Origin: Candidatus Sediminicultor sextus | Lineage (GTDB): Bacteria; Atribacterota; Phoenicimicrobiia; Phoenicimicrobiales; Phoenicimicrobiaceae | NCBI GenBank assembly: GCA_014894735.1 | Contig: JADBKX010000061.1 | Span: forward strand, 1 to 19,078 | Length of the DNA stretch: 19,078 nt | Direction of reading: 5' to 3' | Shown: positions 7,529-14,761 of the stretch, one piece after another | Numbering within the stretch: the stretch's first letter is position 1 | How the letters are laid out: each line of letters starts with the position of its first letter | The notes under the pieces: generated by a model | Told to the model about the DNA's origin: nothing | The model's input: only the letters and a program-made list of their open reading frames with translations | Databases searched by the model: none | Made by a program: the position numbers and the translations under genes

Positions 7529-8902
7529 ATGATAGGGATTAAAAATGCCCGAATTGTAGAGAAGGATCAATTGAAAACGGTAAATATATATATTGAAAAA
7601 GGGAAGATAAAAAGTATTGTGCCTGGGGGTGGGGCTTTACTCCCTGTTGAAAAAGTAATTGATGCAAAGGAACACGTAGTATTTCCCGGTTTTATTGACC
7701 CTCATGTCCATTTTGATGACCCCGGGTTTACCGAGAGAGAAGATTTCGAAACCGGGACCAGGAGTGCAGCAGCTGGTGGGATTACTACAGTTATCGATAT
7801 GCCCTGCACTTCCATTCCTCCGGTTACTAATGGTCTAAACTTTGATTACAAATTAAATATAGTAAAACCAAAAGCTTATGTGGATTTTGCTTTCTGGGGA
7901 GGGGTGACTCCCGAGCAGGTTGAATCAGGGGAATATAAAAAAAGTTTGAAAGAATTAAAAGATAGAGGTATTGTTGGGGTAAAATTTTACACCATTTCCG
8001 GGATGGAACTCTATCCCAGGATGTCTGTCCCCTATATGGATAAAGTCTTCAGATTAATGAAAGAATTAAACCTGGTGTGTGCAATACATGCTGAAGATTA
8101 TTATCTGGTGGATTATTATTCTCATTTGATGCAGGAGATGGGGAGAGAAGATCCCGAGAGTTGGTCTCTAGGAAGGACATATGAGGCAGAGCCAGAAGCA
8201 ATATGGTCGGTAGTGGGAATTACTGAAAAAGTTGGGAATAAACTTCATATTGTTCACCTTTCTACCAAAGAAGGGTTAAATGTTATTCGATGGGCGAAAA
8301 CTCAAGGGTTAAATGTGAGCGCTGAAACCTGTCCACAATATTTGGTTTTCACAACGGAAGATTTTAAAAAGATGGGTTCAATATTAAAAATTGCTCCACC
8401 TTTACGCAAAGAAGAGGATAGGGAAGAACTTTGGAGAGGGTTGAAAGATGGTTCAATCGATTTTATCTGTACCGACCACGCCGCCGGAAAATACCCGGAG
8501 GAAAAATCATTTCCTAATATCTGGAAAAATTATGCAGGTATCCCCGGTACACAGTTAGCTGTTCCAATGATGCTTCATTACGGATATCACCAAGGAAGGC
8601 TCACCTTGAGTGAGGTTCAGAAACTGATGTCAGAAAATACAGCTAAAAGATACGGGCTTTATCCTCAAAAAGGAATAATAAAAGTTGGGAGTGATGCAGA
8701 TTTTACCATTGTAGATTTAGACAAGAAATGGGTGGTAGAACCATCAAAATTAGAAAGTAAAGGTAAATATTCTCCGCTTGCCGGAAAAAAAATAAAAGGA
8801 CAGATTTATATGACTATTGTTCGTGGAGAAGTAATATACCAGGAAGATAGAGGAATTATTGGCGAAAAAGGGTTTGGAAAAATTTTGCAATTTAAAGTAT
8901 AA
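7529..8902 (+). CDS. Cyclic amidohydrolase (allantoinase / hydantoinase / dihydroorotase family)
   Basis: Metal-dependent amidohydrolase expected to open a cyclic ureide ring (C-N hydrolysis) in the cytoplasm. Metal ligands visible with numbering from ATG 7529 are H59 and H61 (DPHVHFDDPG), a candidate carboxylated lysine K152 (GVKFYT), H187 (IHAED), H243 (VHLST) and D316 followed by H317 (CTDHAAG). ETGTRSAAAGGITTVIDMP and the IWKNYAGIPGTQ segment resemble allantoinase AllB more than dihydropyrimidinase. The usual ETCPHYL is ETCPQYL here (Q270). The C-terminus KYSPLAGKKIKGQ...VRGEVIY is typical of the family. I choose ATG 7529 because AGAGGAG (7517-7523) sits just upstream; ATG 7505 would put that site inside the gene. 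Carbamoyltransferases and carbamate kinase downstream fit a ureide pathway. Exact substrate is undetermined. Confidence 0.85.
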   Translation: MIGIKNARIVEKDQLKTVNIYIEKGKIKSIVPGGGALLPVEKVIDAKEHVVFPGFIDPHVHFDDPGFTEREDFETGTRSAAAGGITTVIDMPCTSIPPVTNGLNFDYKLNIVKPKAYVDFAFWGGVTPEQVESGEYKKSLKELKDRGIVGVKFYTISGMELYPRMSVPYMDKVFRLMKELNLVCAIHAEDYYLVDYYSHLMQEMGREDPESWSLGRTYEAEPEAIWSVVGITEKVGNKLHIVHLSTKEGLNVIRWAKTQGLNVSAETCPQYLVFTTEDFKKMGSILKIAPPLRKEEDREELWRGLKDGSIDFICTDHAAGKYPEEKSFPNIWKNYAGIPGTQLAVPMMLHYGYHQGRLTLSEVQKLMSENTAKRYGLYPQKGIIKVGSDADFTIVDLDKKWVVEPSKLESKGKYSPLAGKKIKGQIYMTIVRGEVIYQEDRGIIGEKGFGKILQFKV

Positions 8903-8903
8903 T
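8874..8903 (+). promoter_or_regulatory. Weak candidate internal promoter before the first carbamoyltransferase gene
   Basis: A perfect TATAAT (8898-8903) lies 18 nt after TTGGAA (8874-8879), at the very end of the amidohydrolase gene and about 90 nt before the next start. The 88-base gap is one of the longer ones inside the ureide block. The -35 match is only four of six, and TATAAT is common in DNA this AT-rich. Confidence 0.2.
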
Positions 8904-8990
8904 ATATAATATAAAAATAGTGGCAGATATAAAAGATTATTTCTTTATATTTGTATATTCTTTTGGAAAAAAAATAAAAGGAGGAAAAAA

Positions 8991-9977
8991 ATGTTAACAA
9001 AATCACTAAAAGGTAAAGATTTTATCAGTTTGATGGATTATTCCAGAGAGGAATTAGAGACTATTCTTGAGGTAGCTATGGACTTAAAGAGAAAATTAGC
9101 AATGGGAGAACCACATGAATATCTAAAGAATAAAACTTTAGGAATGATTTTTGCTAATCCTTCCACCCGAACAAGAACTTCATTTGAAGCTGCAATGACC
9201 CAATTAGGCGGGCATGCTCAATTCCACACCCCTGAGGTAATGCAGATCGCCCATCACGAAACCTGGATTGATACAGCCAAGGTATTAGACCGGTATATTG
9301 ATGGAATAATGATTCGCATGTATGGAATAGGGAAGTATGGATCAGCCAGGGAAATATTAAATGTTATGGCTGAGAGTGCAGAAATTCCTATTTTTAATGC
9401 CCTTGACGATAAGGAACATCCTTGTCAGATTATTGCTGATATTATGACGATGATGGAGAAACTTGGTCCGAATTGGAAAGAGAAAAAGATAGTAATGAGC
9501 TGGGCTTATTCAGGAAGAGTAAAATCTGCCGGAGTTCCACAAACCATGGCTATCGCCGCTTCATTACTCGGGATGAATCTAACCCTTGCTTATCCGGAAA
9601 AGTATGATGTTGATCCAGATTATATGGCTTTTGCAAAAAAAGAATCAGAAAAGAGCGGAGCAAAGATTGAGGTAGTGCATGATGTTTATGAAGCTTCAAA
9701 AGGAGCAGATGTTATTTATGCCAAGAGCTGGGGAAGCTTTTTAATGAACACAGAAGAGGATACAGAATACAGAAAACAATTTAAAGAAGATTGGAAAATT
9801 TCCAAAAAGCATTTTGACCTAGCTAATAAAAAAGCAATCTTTATGCACTGCTTACCGGCTGATAGAAATAATGAAGTAACAGATGAAATAATTGATGGAC
9901 CTATGTCAGTGGTATACGATGAAGCAGAGAATAGACTCCATACCGAAAAGGCAATTCTTGCCTTATCGATGAAATAA
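8991..9977 (+). CDS. Carbamoyltransferase, AOTCase/YgeW-like (first of tandem pair)
   Basis: Aspartate/ornithine carbamoyltransferase superfamily enzyme. The carbamoyl-phosphate site is intact: STRTR (58-62), HPCQ (143-146) and HCLP (286-289). The second domain has MSWAYS (169-174) and YAKSWGS (243-249), and the protein ends in DEAENRLHTEKAILAL. These features resemble N-acetylornithine carbamoyltransferase and the knotted YgeW group rather than biosynthetic ArgF. The segment after HCLP is ADRNNEV, where AOTCase has LRRN; HCLPAD itself is shared with E. coli YgeW. The acceptor is therefore probably neither ornithine nor acetylornithine. In this operon it likely runs in the catabolic direction, moving a carbamoyl group from a ureido compound to phosphate to feed carbamate kinase. 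AGGAGG precedes ATG 8991. Confidence 0.85.
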   Translation: MLTKSLKGKDFISLMDYSREELETILEVAMDLKRKLAMGEPHEYLKNKTLGMIFANPSTRTRTSFEAAMTQLGGHAQFHTPEVMQIAHHETWIDTAKVLDRYIDGIMIRMYGIGKYGSAREILNVMAESAEIPIFNALDDKEHPCQIIADIMTMMEKLGPNWKEKKIVMSWAYSGRVKSAGVPQTMAIAASLLGMNLTLAYPEKYDVDPDYMAFAKKESEKSGAKIEVVHDVYEASKGADVIYAKSWGSFLMNTEEDTEYRKQFKEDWKISKKHFDLANKKAIFMHCLPADRNNEVTDEIIDGPMSVVYDEAENRLHTEKAILALSMK

Positions 9978-9994
9978 CCTTTAGGAGGTAAAAA

Positions 9995-11005
9995 ATGACA
10001 GAATTATATAAGAAACATTTAATTACTACCCAGGATTGGGAAAAGGAAGGGCTTGATAAAATACTCGCGGTTGCTAAAGATATGAAAAAACACCGCTATG
10101 AAAAGCCTTATACCGAGGTTCTTAGAGATAAAACATTTCTGATGTTCTTCTACAATCCTTCAGTCAGAACCAGACAATCATTTGAAGCAGCTGCCACGGA
10201 GTTAGGTGGACATGCTCAATTCCTTGAACCCAAATCTATGAGATTAAAAGAGAAGGGGAAAGCAGGAGAAACAGTTGAGGATGCCGCAAAAGTTATGAGC
10301 AGATATGCTGTAGGGTTAGGAATCAGAATATTGGAAGATGCGATTGAAGAGTATGGACAGGGAGAAGAACTGCTTAGAGAATATGCTAAATATTCATCCA
10401 TCCCTATTGTTTCTATGGCTCACGATAAATATCATCCCTGTCAGGGACTGGCGGATTTGATGGGACTTCAGGAACATATAGGTGAAGTAAAGGGTAAAAA
10501 AATAACTATGATGTGGGGTTATTCTTCCATGGTGCGTTCCTGGAGTTCTGTGCAGGAAGATATCTTACTTCTTCCCAGGTATGGTATGGACTTTACCCTA
10601 ACTTATCCCGAGGGGTTTGACCTTGATCCAAAAGTAATTGCCCAGGCTAAAAAGAATGCTGAAGCCACGGGAGCAAAATTTGAGATTACCCATGATAGGT
10701 TTGAAGCGGTAAAAGGAGCACAGGTCGTATATGCCCGGCAATGGATGAGTCCAAAAAGATACAGTATAGGAAAAGAAGAGGATAAGAAATTGGCTTTAAA
10801 ATATCAGGATTGGAGATTTACTAAAGAGCTTAATTCATTTACCGATAACGCTTATTATATTCATCCTATGCCTGTAGACCGGGGAAATGAAGTAGACGAT
10901 GAAGTAGCCAGCGGTCCACGCTCCATTATTTACGACATAGCTGAAAATAGATTGCATGTTCAAAAAGCCATTATGGCATTGACTATGGCGAAAGGATGGA
11001 AATAA
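9995..11005 (+). CDS. Carbamoyltransferase, AOTCase/YgeW-like (second of tandem pair)
   Basis: Diverged paralogue of the preceding gene. The carbamoyl-phosphate site is kept as SVRTR (56-60; AOTCase has SMRTR) and HPCQ (147-150). The motif that is HCLP in ornithine-type enzymes is HPMP here (290-293), so the cysteine contacting the amino-acid substrate is lost. VDRGNEVDDE follows. Other marks are KHLITTQDWEKEGL at the N-terminus, MMWGYSS (172-178), YARQW (246-250) and ENRLHVQKAIMAL at the C-terminus, all close to what I recall of Xanthomonas AOTCase. It probably accepts a substrate different from that of the first paralogue. A strong TAGGAGGT precedes ATG 9995, and the carbamate kinase starts 3 nt after the stop. 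Specificity is unknown. Confidence 0.84.
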   Translation: MTELYKKHLITTQDWEKEGLDKILAVAKDMKKHRYEKPYTEVLRDKTFLMFFYNPSVRTRQSFEAAATELGGHAQFLEPKSMRLKEKGKAGETVEDAAKVMSRYAVGLGIRILEDAIEEYGQGEELLREYAKYSSIPIVSMAHDKYHPCQGLADLMGLQEHIGEVKGKKITMMWGYSSMVRSWSSVQEDILLLPRYGMDFTLTYPEGFDLDPKVIAQAKKNAEATGAKFEITHDRFEAVKGAQVVYARQWMSPKRYSIGKEEDKKLALKYQDWRFTKELNSFTDNAYYIHPMPVDRGNEVDDEVASGPRSIIYDIAENRLHVQKAIMALTMAKGWK

Positions 11006-11008
11006 AAA

Positions 11009-11959
11009 ATGACTAAATTGGCAGTATTAGCTATCGGAGGAAACTCTCTTATTAAAGATAAGCAGCATGAAAAAGTGGAAGACCAGTATGATGCAGTATG
11101 TGAAACAGCCAAACACATTGCCGGAATGATTGAGCAGGGTTATGATGTAGTGGTTACTCATGGCAACGGTCCTCAGGTAGGGTTTATTTTAAGACGTTCG
11201 GAAATTGCGCAGGAAGTAGGAGGGATGCATATAGTACCTTTGGTTAATTGCGGAGCAGATACTCAAGGGGCTATCGGATATCAGATTCAGCAGGCGCTCT
11301 ATAACGAATTTAAGAAAAGAGGTATTAATAAGAATACAGCTACAGTAGTAACTCAGGTGGTGGTAGATAAAAATGATTCTGCATTTCAAAACCCCGCAAA
11401 GCCAATCGGGACATTTTATACCAAAGAACGGGCAGAAGAACTGCAAAAGGAACACCCTGATTGGGTGATTATTGATGATGTGGGAAGAGGATACAGAAGA
11501 GTCGTGCCTTCTCCTATGCCGGTAGAAATTGTAGAACAGGAAGCCATTAAGATATTAGTAAAAAGTGGTTTTAGTGTGGTTGGTGTTGGCGGAGGCGGAA
11601 TTCCGGTACTTCGTAATAAGGATGGTAGACTGGAAGGTGTAGATGCGGTTATCGACAAAGATAATGCCTCAAGTCTACTGGCTATCAATATTCATGCGGA
11701 TGTCTTCGTTATTTCCACAGCAGTAGAAAAAGTATGTTTGAATTTCAATAAACCAAATCAAATGACCTTGGACAAATTAACTGTGGCAAAGGCTAAAAAA
11801 TATATCGAGGAAGGACATTTTGCCAAGGGAAGTATGCTTCCCAAAATTCAAGCGATTGTAAGATTCCTGGAAGCCGGAGGAAAAAAGGCAATAGTTACTA
11901 ATCCGGAATCGTTAGAAAAAGCACTAAAAGGCGAAACGGGAACCCATATCTATCCCTAG
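11009..11959 (+). CDS. arcC: Carbamate kinase
   Basis: Catalyses reversible phosphate transfer from carbamoyl phosphate to ADP, giving ATP, ammonia and CO2 in fermentative ureide or arginine breakdown. The amino-acid kinase fold motifs are clear: AIGGNSL near residue 9, HGNGPQVG near 51, PAKPIGTFY, GGGGIPV, VIDKDNASSLLA and GSMLPKIQA. Length (316 aa) is standard for ArcC. It starts only 3 nt after the second carbamoyltransferase and lacks a strong ribosome site of its own, so coupling is likely. Its position after two carbamoyltransferases, without an arginine deiminase, points to carbamoyl phosphate arising from ureido substrates (compare E. coli yqeA beside ygeW). The arcC symbol marks the enzyme family, not membership of an arginine deiminase operon. 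Confidence 0.93.
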   Translation: MTKLAVLAIGGNSLIKDKQHEKVEDQYDAVCETAKHIAGMIEQGYDVVVTHGNGPQVGFILRRSEIAQEVGGMHIVPLVNCGADTQGAIGYQIQQALYNEFKKRGINKNTATVVTQVVVDKNDSAFQNPAKPIGTFYTKERAEELQKEHPDWVIIDDVGRGYRRVVPSPMPVEIVEQEAIKILVKSGFSVVGVGGGGIPVLRNKDGRLEGVDAVIDKDNASSLLAINIHADVFVISTAVEKVCLNFNKPNQMTLDKLTVAKAKKYIEEGHFAKGSMLPKIQAIVRFLEAGGKKAIVTNPESLEKALKGETGTHIYP

Positions 11960-11990
11960 GAGAGATTATTGCTAAAAATTCATAATTTCT

Positions 11991-12000
11991 TAAGGAGGTG
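11991..12000 (+). promoter_or_regulatory. Orphan consensus Shine-Dalgarno in the BMP-gene leader
   Basis: TAAGGAGGTG matches the anti-SD complement over ten bases. It has no start codon at functional spacing; the nearest ATG, at 12018, opens a four-codon frame and is 17 nt away. The true BMP gene start at 12064 has a separate AAAGGAG at 12051-12057. The arrangement repeats that found before the other binding-protein gene (3523-3530). Confidence 0.4.
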
Positions 12001-12063
12001 GTAGTCTAAAGAAAGAGATGAATAAGTTTTAAGTAGAAAAAATAAATAAAAAAGGAGAAAAAT

Positions 12064-13143
12064 ATGAAAAATTTAAAAGTACTTGTAGTAATACTTATGT
12101 TAGTTATGTTAGTCAGTATCTTTGTAGGTGTAGGACAAGCAGAAGAAAAGATCAAAGTAGCTTTCATCTATGTAGGGCCTCATAATGATGGTGGATGGTC
12201 ACAAGCTCATGATGAAGGCAGAATCTATTTAGAAGAAAAACTTCCTTATGTGGAAACAGCTTACTCGGAGACTGTTCCGGAGGGAGCTCCCTGTGAAAAG
12301 GTTATTAGAGATTACTGTAACCAGGGTTACAAAGTAATCTTTACCACCAGTTTTGGATTTATGGATCCCACTTTTAATGCAGCTAAAGATTATCCTGATG
12401 TAATTTTCGAACACTGTTCTGGCTACAAAACTTTAGATAATTTGGGAAATTATTTTGGTAGAATATATCAAGCGGACTATCTTTCTGGTTTAGTTGCCGG
12501 GATGATGACTAAATCTAATTATATCGGTTTTGTTGCTCCTTTCCCTATTCCGGAAGTGGTAAGAGAAATAGATTCATTTGCTATCGGAATGAGAGAGGTT
12601 AATCCTGATGCGGAGGTCCATGTAATCTGGTTAAACTCCTGGTTGGATCCGGTCCAGGAAGCTAATGCTGCCCAGACCTTTTTAGCTAATGGTGCGGATA
12701 TTATTGCCAGTGGTATGGATACCCCTGCTTCACTGCAAGTTGCTGAAAAAGCCGGGAAGTATGGAATAGGTTATGATAAAGATATGGCTGCCGCCGCTCC
12801 CAAGGCATGTTTAACCTCTCGTATCTGGCATTGGGGCTTATATTATGTACAGGTTCTCGAAGCAGTTCATAATGGCACCTGGAAAGCGGGATCATACTGG
12901 AAAGGAATGGAAACTGGTCTAGTTGAGCTTGCCCCCTACGGACCGATGGTACCTCAGGATGTCCGAGATTATGTAGACAAGAGAAAACAGGAAATAATAG
13001 AAGGAAAATTTGAGTGCTTTACCGGACCACTTTATGATCAAGATGGAAAATTAGCGGTGAAAGAAGGAGAAGAAATTCCCGATGCCGATAAATTAAGCCT
13101 TCAATGGTTTGTTGAGGGAGTTATCGGAACTATACCTAAATAA
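12064..13143 (+). CDS. BMP-family ABC transporter binding protein, probably purine-type ligand
   Basis: Extracytoplasmic binding protein of the BMP/PnrA family, first gene of a complete four-gene importer. The signal peptide is about residues 1-26, ending VGVGQA before EEK, with no lipobox cysteine. IYVGPHNDGGWSQAHDEGR (residues 35-53), TTSFGFMDP, PFPIPEVVREIDSF and NSWLDPVQEANAA, then GADIIASGMD, resemble the BMP subgroup whose Brucella member was crystallised with adenine (from memory), rather than the lipoprotein PnrA group. Purine bases or related heterocycles are thus likely ligands, which fits the ureide-degrading enzymes encoded on both sides. ATG 12064 is supported by AAAGGAG at 12051-12057. 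A strong hairpin follows the gene. Confidence 0.85.
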   Translation: MKNLKVLVVILMLVMLVSIFVGVGQAEEKIKVAFIYVGPHNDGGWSQAHDEGRIYLEEKLPYVETAYSETVPEGAPCEKVIRDYCNQGYKVIFTTSFGFMDPTFNAAKDYPDVIFEHCSGYKTLDNLGNYFGRIYQADYLSGLVAGMMTKSNYIGFVAPFPIPEVVREIDSFAIGMREVNPDAEVHVIWLNSWLDPVQEANAAQTFLANGADIIASGMDTPASLQVAEKAGKYGIGYDKDMAAAAPKACLTSRIWHWGLYYVQVLEAVHNGTWKAGSYWKGMETGLVELAPYGPMVPQDVRDYVDKRKQEIIEGKFECFTGPLYDQDGKLAVKEGEEIPDADKLSLQWFVEGVIGTIPK

Positions 13144-13151
13144 TTGATAAA

Positions 13152-13198
13152 ACCCCGGGTAGTAGTTTTCTTTATTGCCCGGGGTAATTTTTTATTTT
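13152..13198 (+). terminator. Terminator-like hairpin after the BMP binding-protein gene
   Basis: ACCCCGGG (13152-13159) pairs with CCCGGGGT (13178-13185) over eight GC-rich pairs. The stem is extendable inward by a G-U and an A-U pair. It is followed by AA and then a T-rich tract (TTTTTTATTTT) to about 13198. This looks like an intrinsic terminator that may be partial, giving more binding-protein transcript than transcript of the downstream ATPase and permease genes. If fully efficient, the ATPase would need its own promoter, and I see no clear one in the short gap. Confidence 0.65.
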
Positions 13199-13216
13199 AA
13201 ATTTTTGAGGGAATAA

Positions 13217-14761
13217 ATGGGCGAAATAGTCCTTCAAGCAAAAAATATTAGCAAGCATTTTCCCGGTGTTCTGGCCAATGATCATATAAATTTTGATTTA
13301 AGAAAAGGTGAGATTCACACTCTTCTCGGTGAAAATGGAGCGGGAAAAACTACTTTAATGAATATTCTGGATGGTATCTACTATCCCGATGAGGGAGAGA
13401 TTTATCTGAATGGGAAAAAGGTGGATATTCGCTCTCCCTTTGAGGCAACTAAAAATGGCATCGGAATGATTCATCAGCATTTTATGTTAGTAGATACTCT
13501 TACGGTCCTGGAAAATGTGGTATTGGGCCTTGAATCTCAGGGATTTTACCTTGATAAAAAAAATATTTCTGAAAAAATTGCGGAGATATCCAAAAATTAT
13601 AATCTGGACATCAACCCCTATGCCAAGATATGGCAGCTTTCTGTGGGAGAACAGCAAAGGGTAGAAATTATAAAGACTTTATTTAGAGGGGTAAAGATTC
13701 TTATTATGGATGAACCTACTGCAGTATTGACCCCTCAGGAAGCAGATTCTTTGTTTAAGATATTAAGAAGAATGATCAAAGAAGACAAATCTATTATTTT
13801 TATCAGTCATAAATTAGATGAAGTTATGAAAATATCTGACCGAATTACAGTTTTAAGAAAAGGGAAATTAGTAGGTACAGTAGATAAAAAAGAGATTAAT
13901 CAAAAAGAATTAGCTAAAATGATGGTGGGAAGAGAAGTTCTCTTTAGATTGGATAGAAATCCAATACGTAGAAAAGGCGAGGTCCTTAAAATAGAAGACT
14001 TAGAAACTCATAATGATAAAGGTATAAAAATTTTAAAAGGAGTAAATTTTTCCATTCACGGAGGAGAAATTTTCGGATTGGCCGGAGTTTCCGGGAATGG
14101 ACAAAAAGAATTAGCTGAGGTCATTGTTGGTTTAAGAAGAGCAATTGCCGGGAAAGTTTATATAAAAGGTGAAGAGGTAACTAATCTTTGTCCCAAAGCT
14201 ATTACTAAAGAAGGGACAAATTATATTCCTCCCGATCGGCTTAAAGTAGGGCTGGTGCCCAATCTTAGTACGGTAGAAAATGCTATCCTCAGGCGGTATG
14301 ATAGAGAGCCGATCTCCCGGGGGATTTTTTTAAATTATGAGGAAGCTGCTAAATATACCAGAGAATTAATCAAGCAATTCAATATTATGGTACCCAGAGA
14401 AAACGTTCCGGTAAAATTTCTATCCGGAGGTAATTTACAGAAACTGATTTTAGCCCGAGAAATCAGAGAGGAACCAGCTTTATTGATAGCGGTTCATCCC
14501 AGTCGCGGGTTAGATGTAGGCGCTACCGAATTTATCCGGAAAAAATTATTAGAAGAAAGAGACCAAGGTGTGGCCATACTGCTCATATCAGAAGATCTTG
14601 AGGAATTACTGATGATTTCCGATCGAATTGGGGTAATCTATGAGGGTGAAATTGTGGGTATGGTGGATATAGATTCTGCCAATATTAATGAAATAGGATT
14701 GATGATGGCTGGGGTGCATAAAAATCCTTTGCTCAAGGGAGAAGAGAATGTTAAAGTTTGA
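13217..14761 (+). CDS. Nucleoside/purine-type ABC transporter ATPase, duplicated NBD (NupA/YufO-like)
   Basis: Cytoplasmic ATPase energising the BMP-type importer. It contains two ABC modules. NBD1 (about 1-240) has Walker A GENGAGKTT (38-46), Q-loop IHQHFML, signature LSVGEQQ (140-146) and Walker B ILIMDEPTA (160-168). NBD2 (about 255-500) has a degenerate Walker A, GVSGNGQKE (289-297), signature LSGGNLQK (401-408) and Walker B LLIAVHPSRG (421-430). In NBD2, His replaces the catalytic Glu (commonly Gln in this family). One competent and one degenerate site is usual for RnsB/NupA/RbsA-like proteins. Length 514 aa is normal. GAGGGA precedes ATG 13217. The gene overlaps the next permease by 14 nt. 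Confidence 0.92.
   Translation: MGEIVLQAKNISKHFPGVLANDHINFDLRKGEIHTLLGENGAGKTTLMNILDGIYYPDEGEIYLNGKKVDIRSPFEATKNGIGMIHQHFMLVDTLTVLENVVLGLESQGFYLDKKNISEKIAEISKNYNLDINPYAKIWQLSVGEQQRVEIIKTLFRGVKILIMDEPTAVLTPQEADSLFKILRRMIKEDKSIIFISHKLDEVMKISDRITVLRKGKLVGTVDKKEINQKELAKMMVGREVLFRLDRNPIRRKGEVLKIEDLETHNDKGIKILKGVNFSIHGGEIFGLAGVSGNGQKELAEVIVGLRRAIAGKVYIKGEEVTNLCPKAITKEGTNYIPPDRLKVGLVPNLSTVENAILRRYDREPISRGIFLNYEEAAKYTRELIKQFNIMVPRENVPVKFLSGGNLQKLILAREIREEPALLIAVHPSRGLDVGATEFIRKKLLEERDQGVAILLISEDLEELLMISDRIGVIYEGEIVGMVDIDSANINEIGLMMAGVHKNPLLKGEENVKV

Noticed and set aside
7289..7570. 93-codon minus-strand hydrophobic frame spanning the gap between blocks
   Set aside because: Overlaps both flanking genes and has no recognisable family; hydrophobicity is what AT-rich reverse-strand sequence gives by chance.
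7529..11005. De novo pyrimidine operon (pyrC-pyrB)
   Set aside because: The transferases lack aspartate-type features apart from HPMP, no other pyr gene is present, and the amidohydrolase reads closer to allantoinase.
8991..11959. Arginine deiminase pathway (arcB-arcC)
   Set aside because: No arginine deiminase or arginine/ornithine antiporter is present, both carbamoyltransferases are AOTCase/YgeW-like, and the neighbours handle ureides.
11960..12063. Purine riboswitch before the BMP gene
   Set aside because: The leader is about 100 bases, largely A-rich, with no conserved purine-aptamer loops or paired stems visible.
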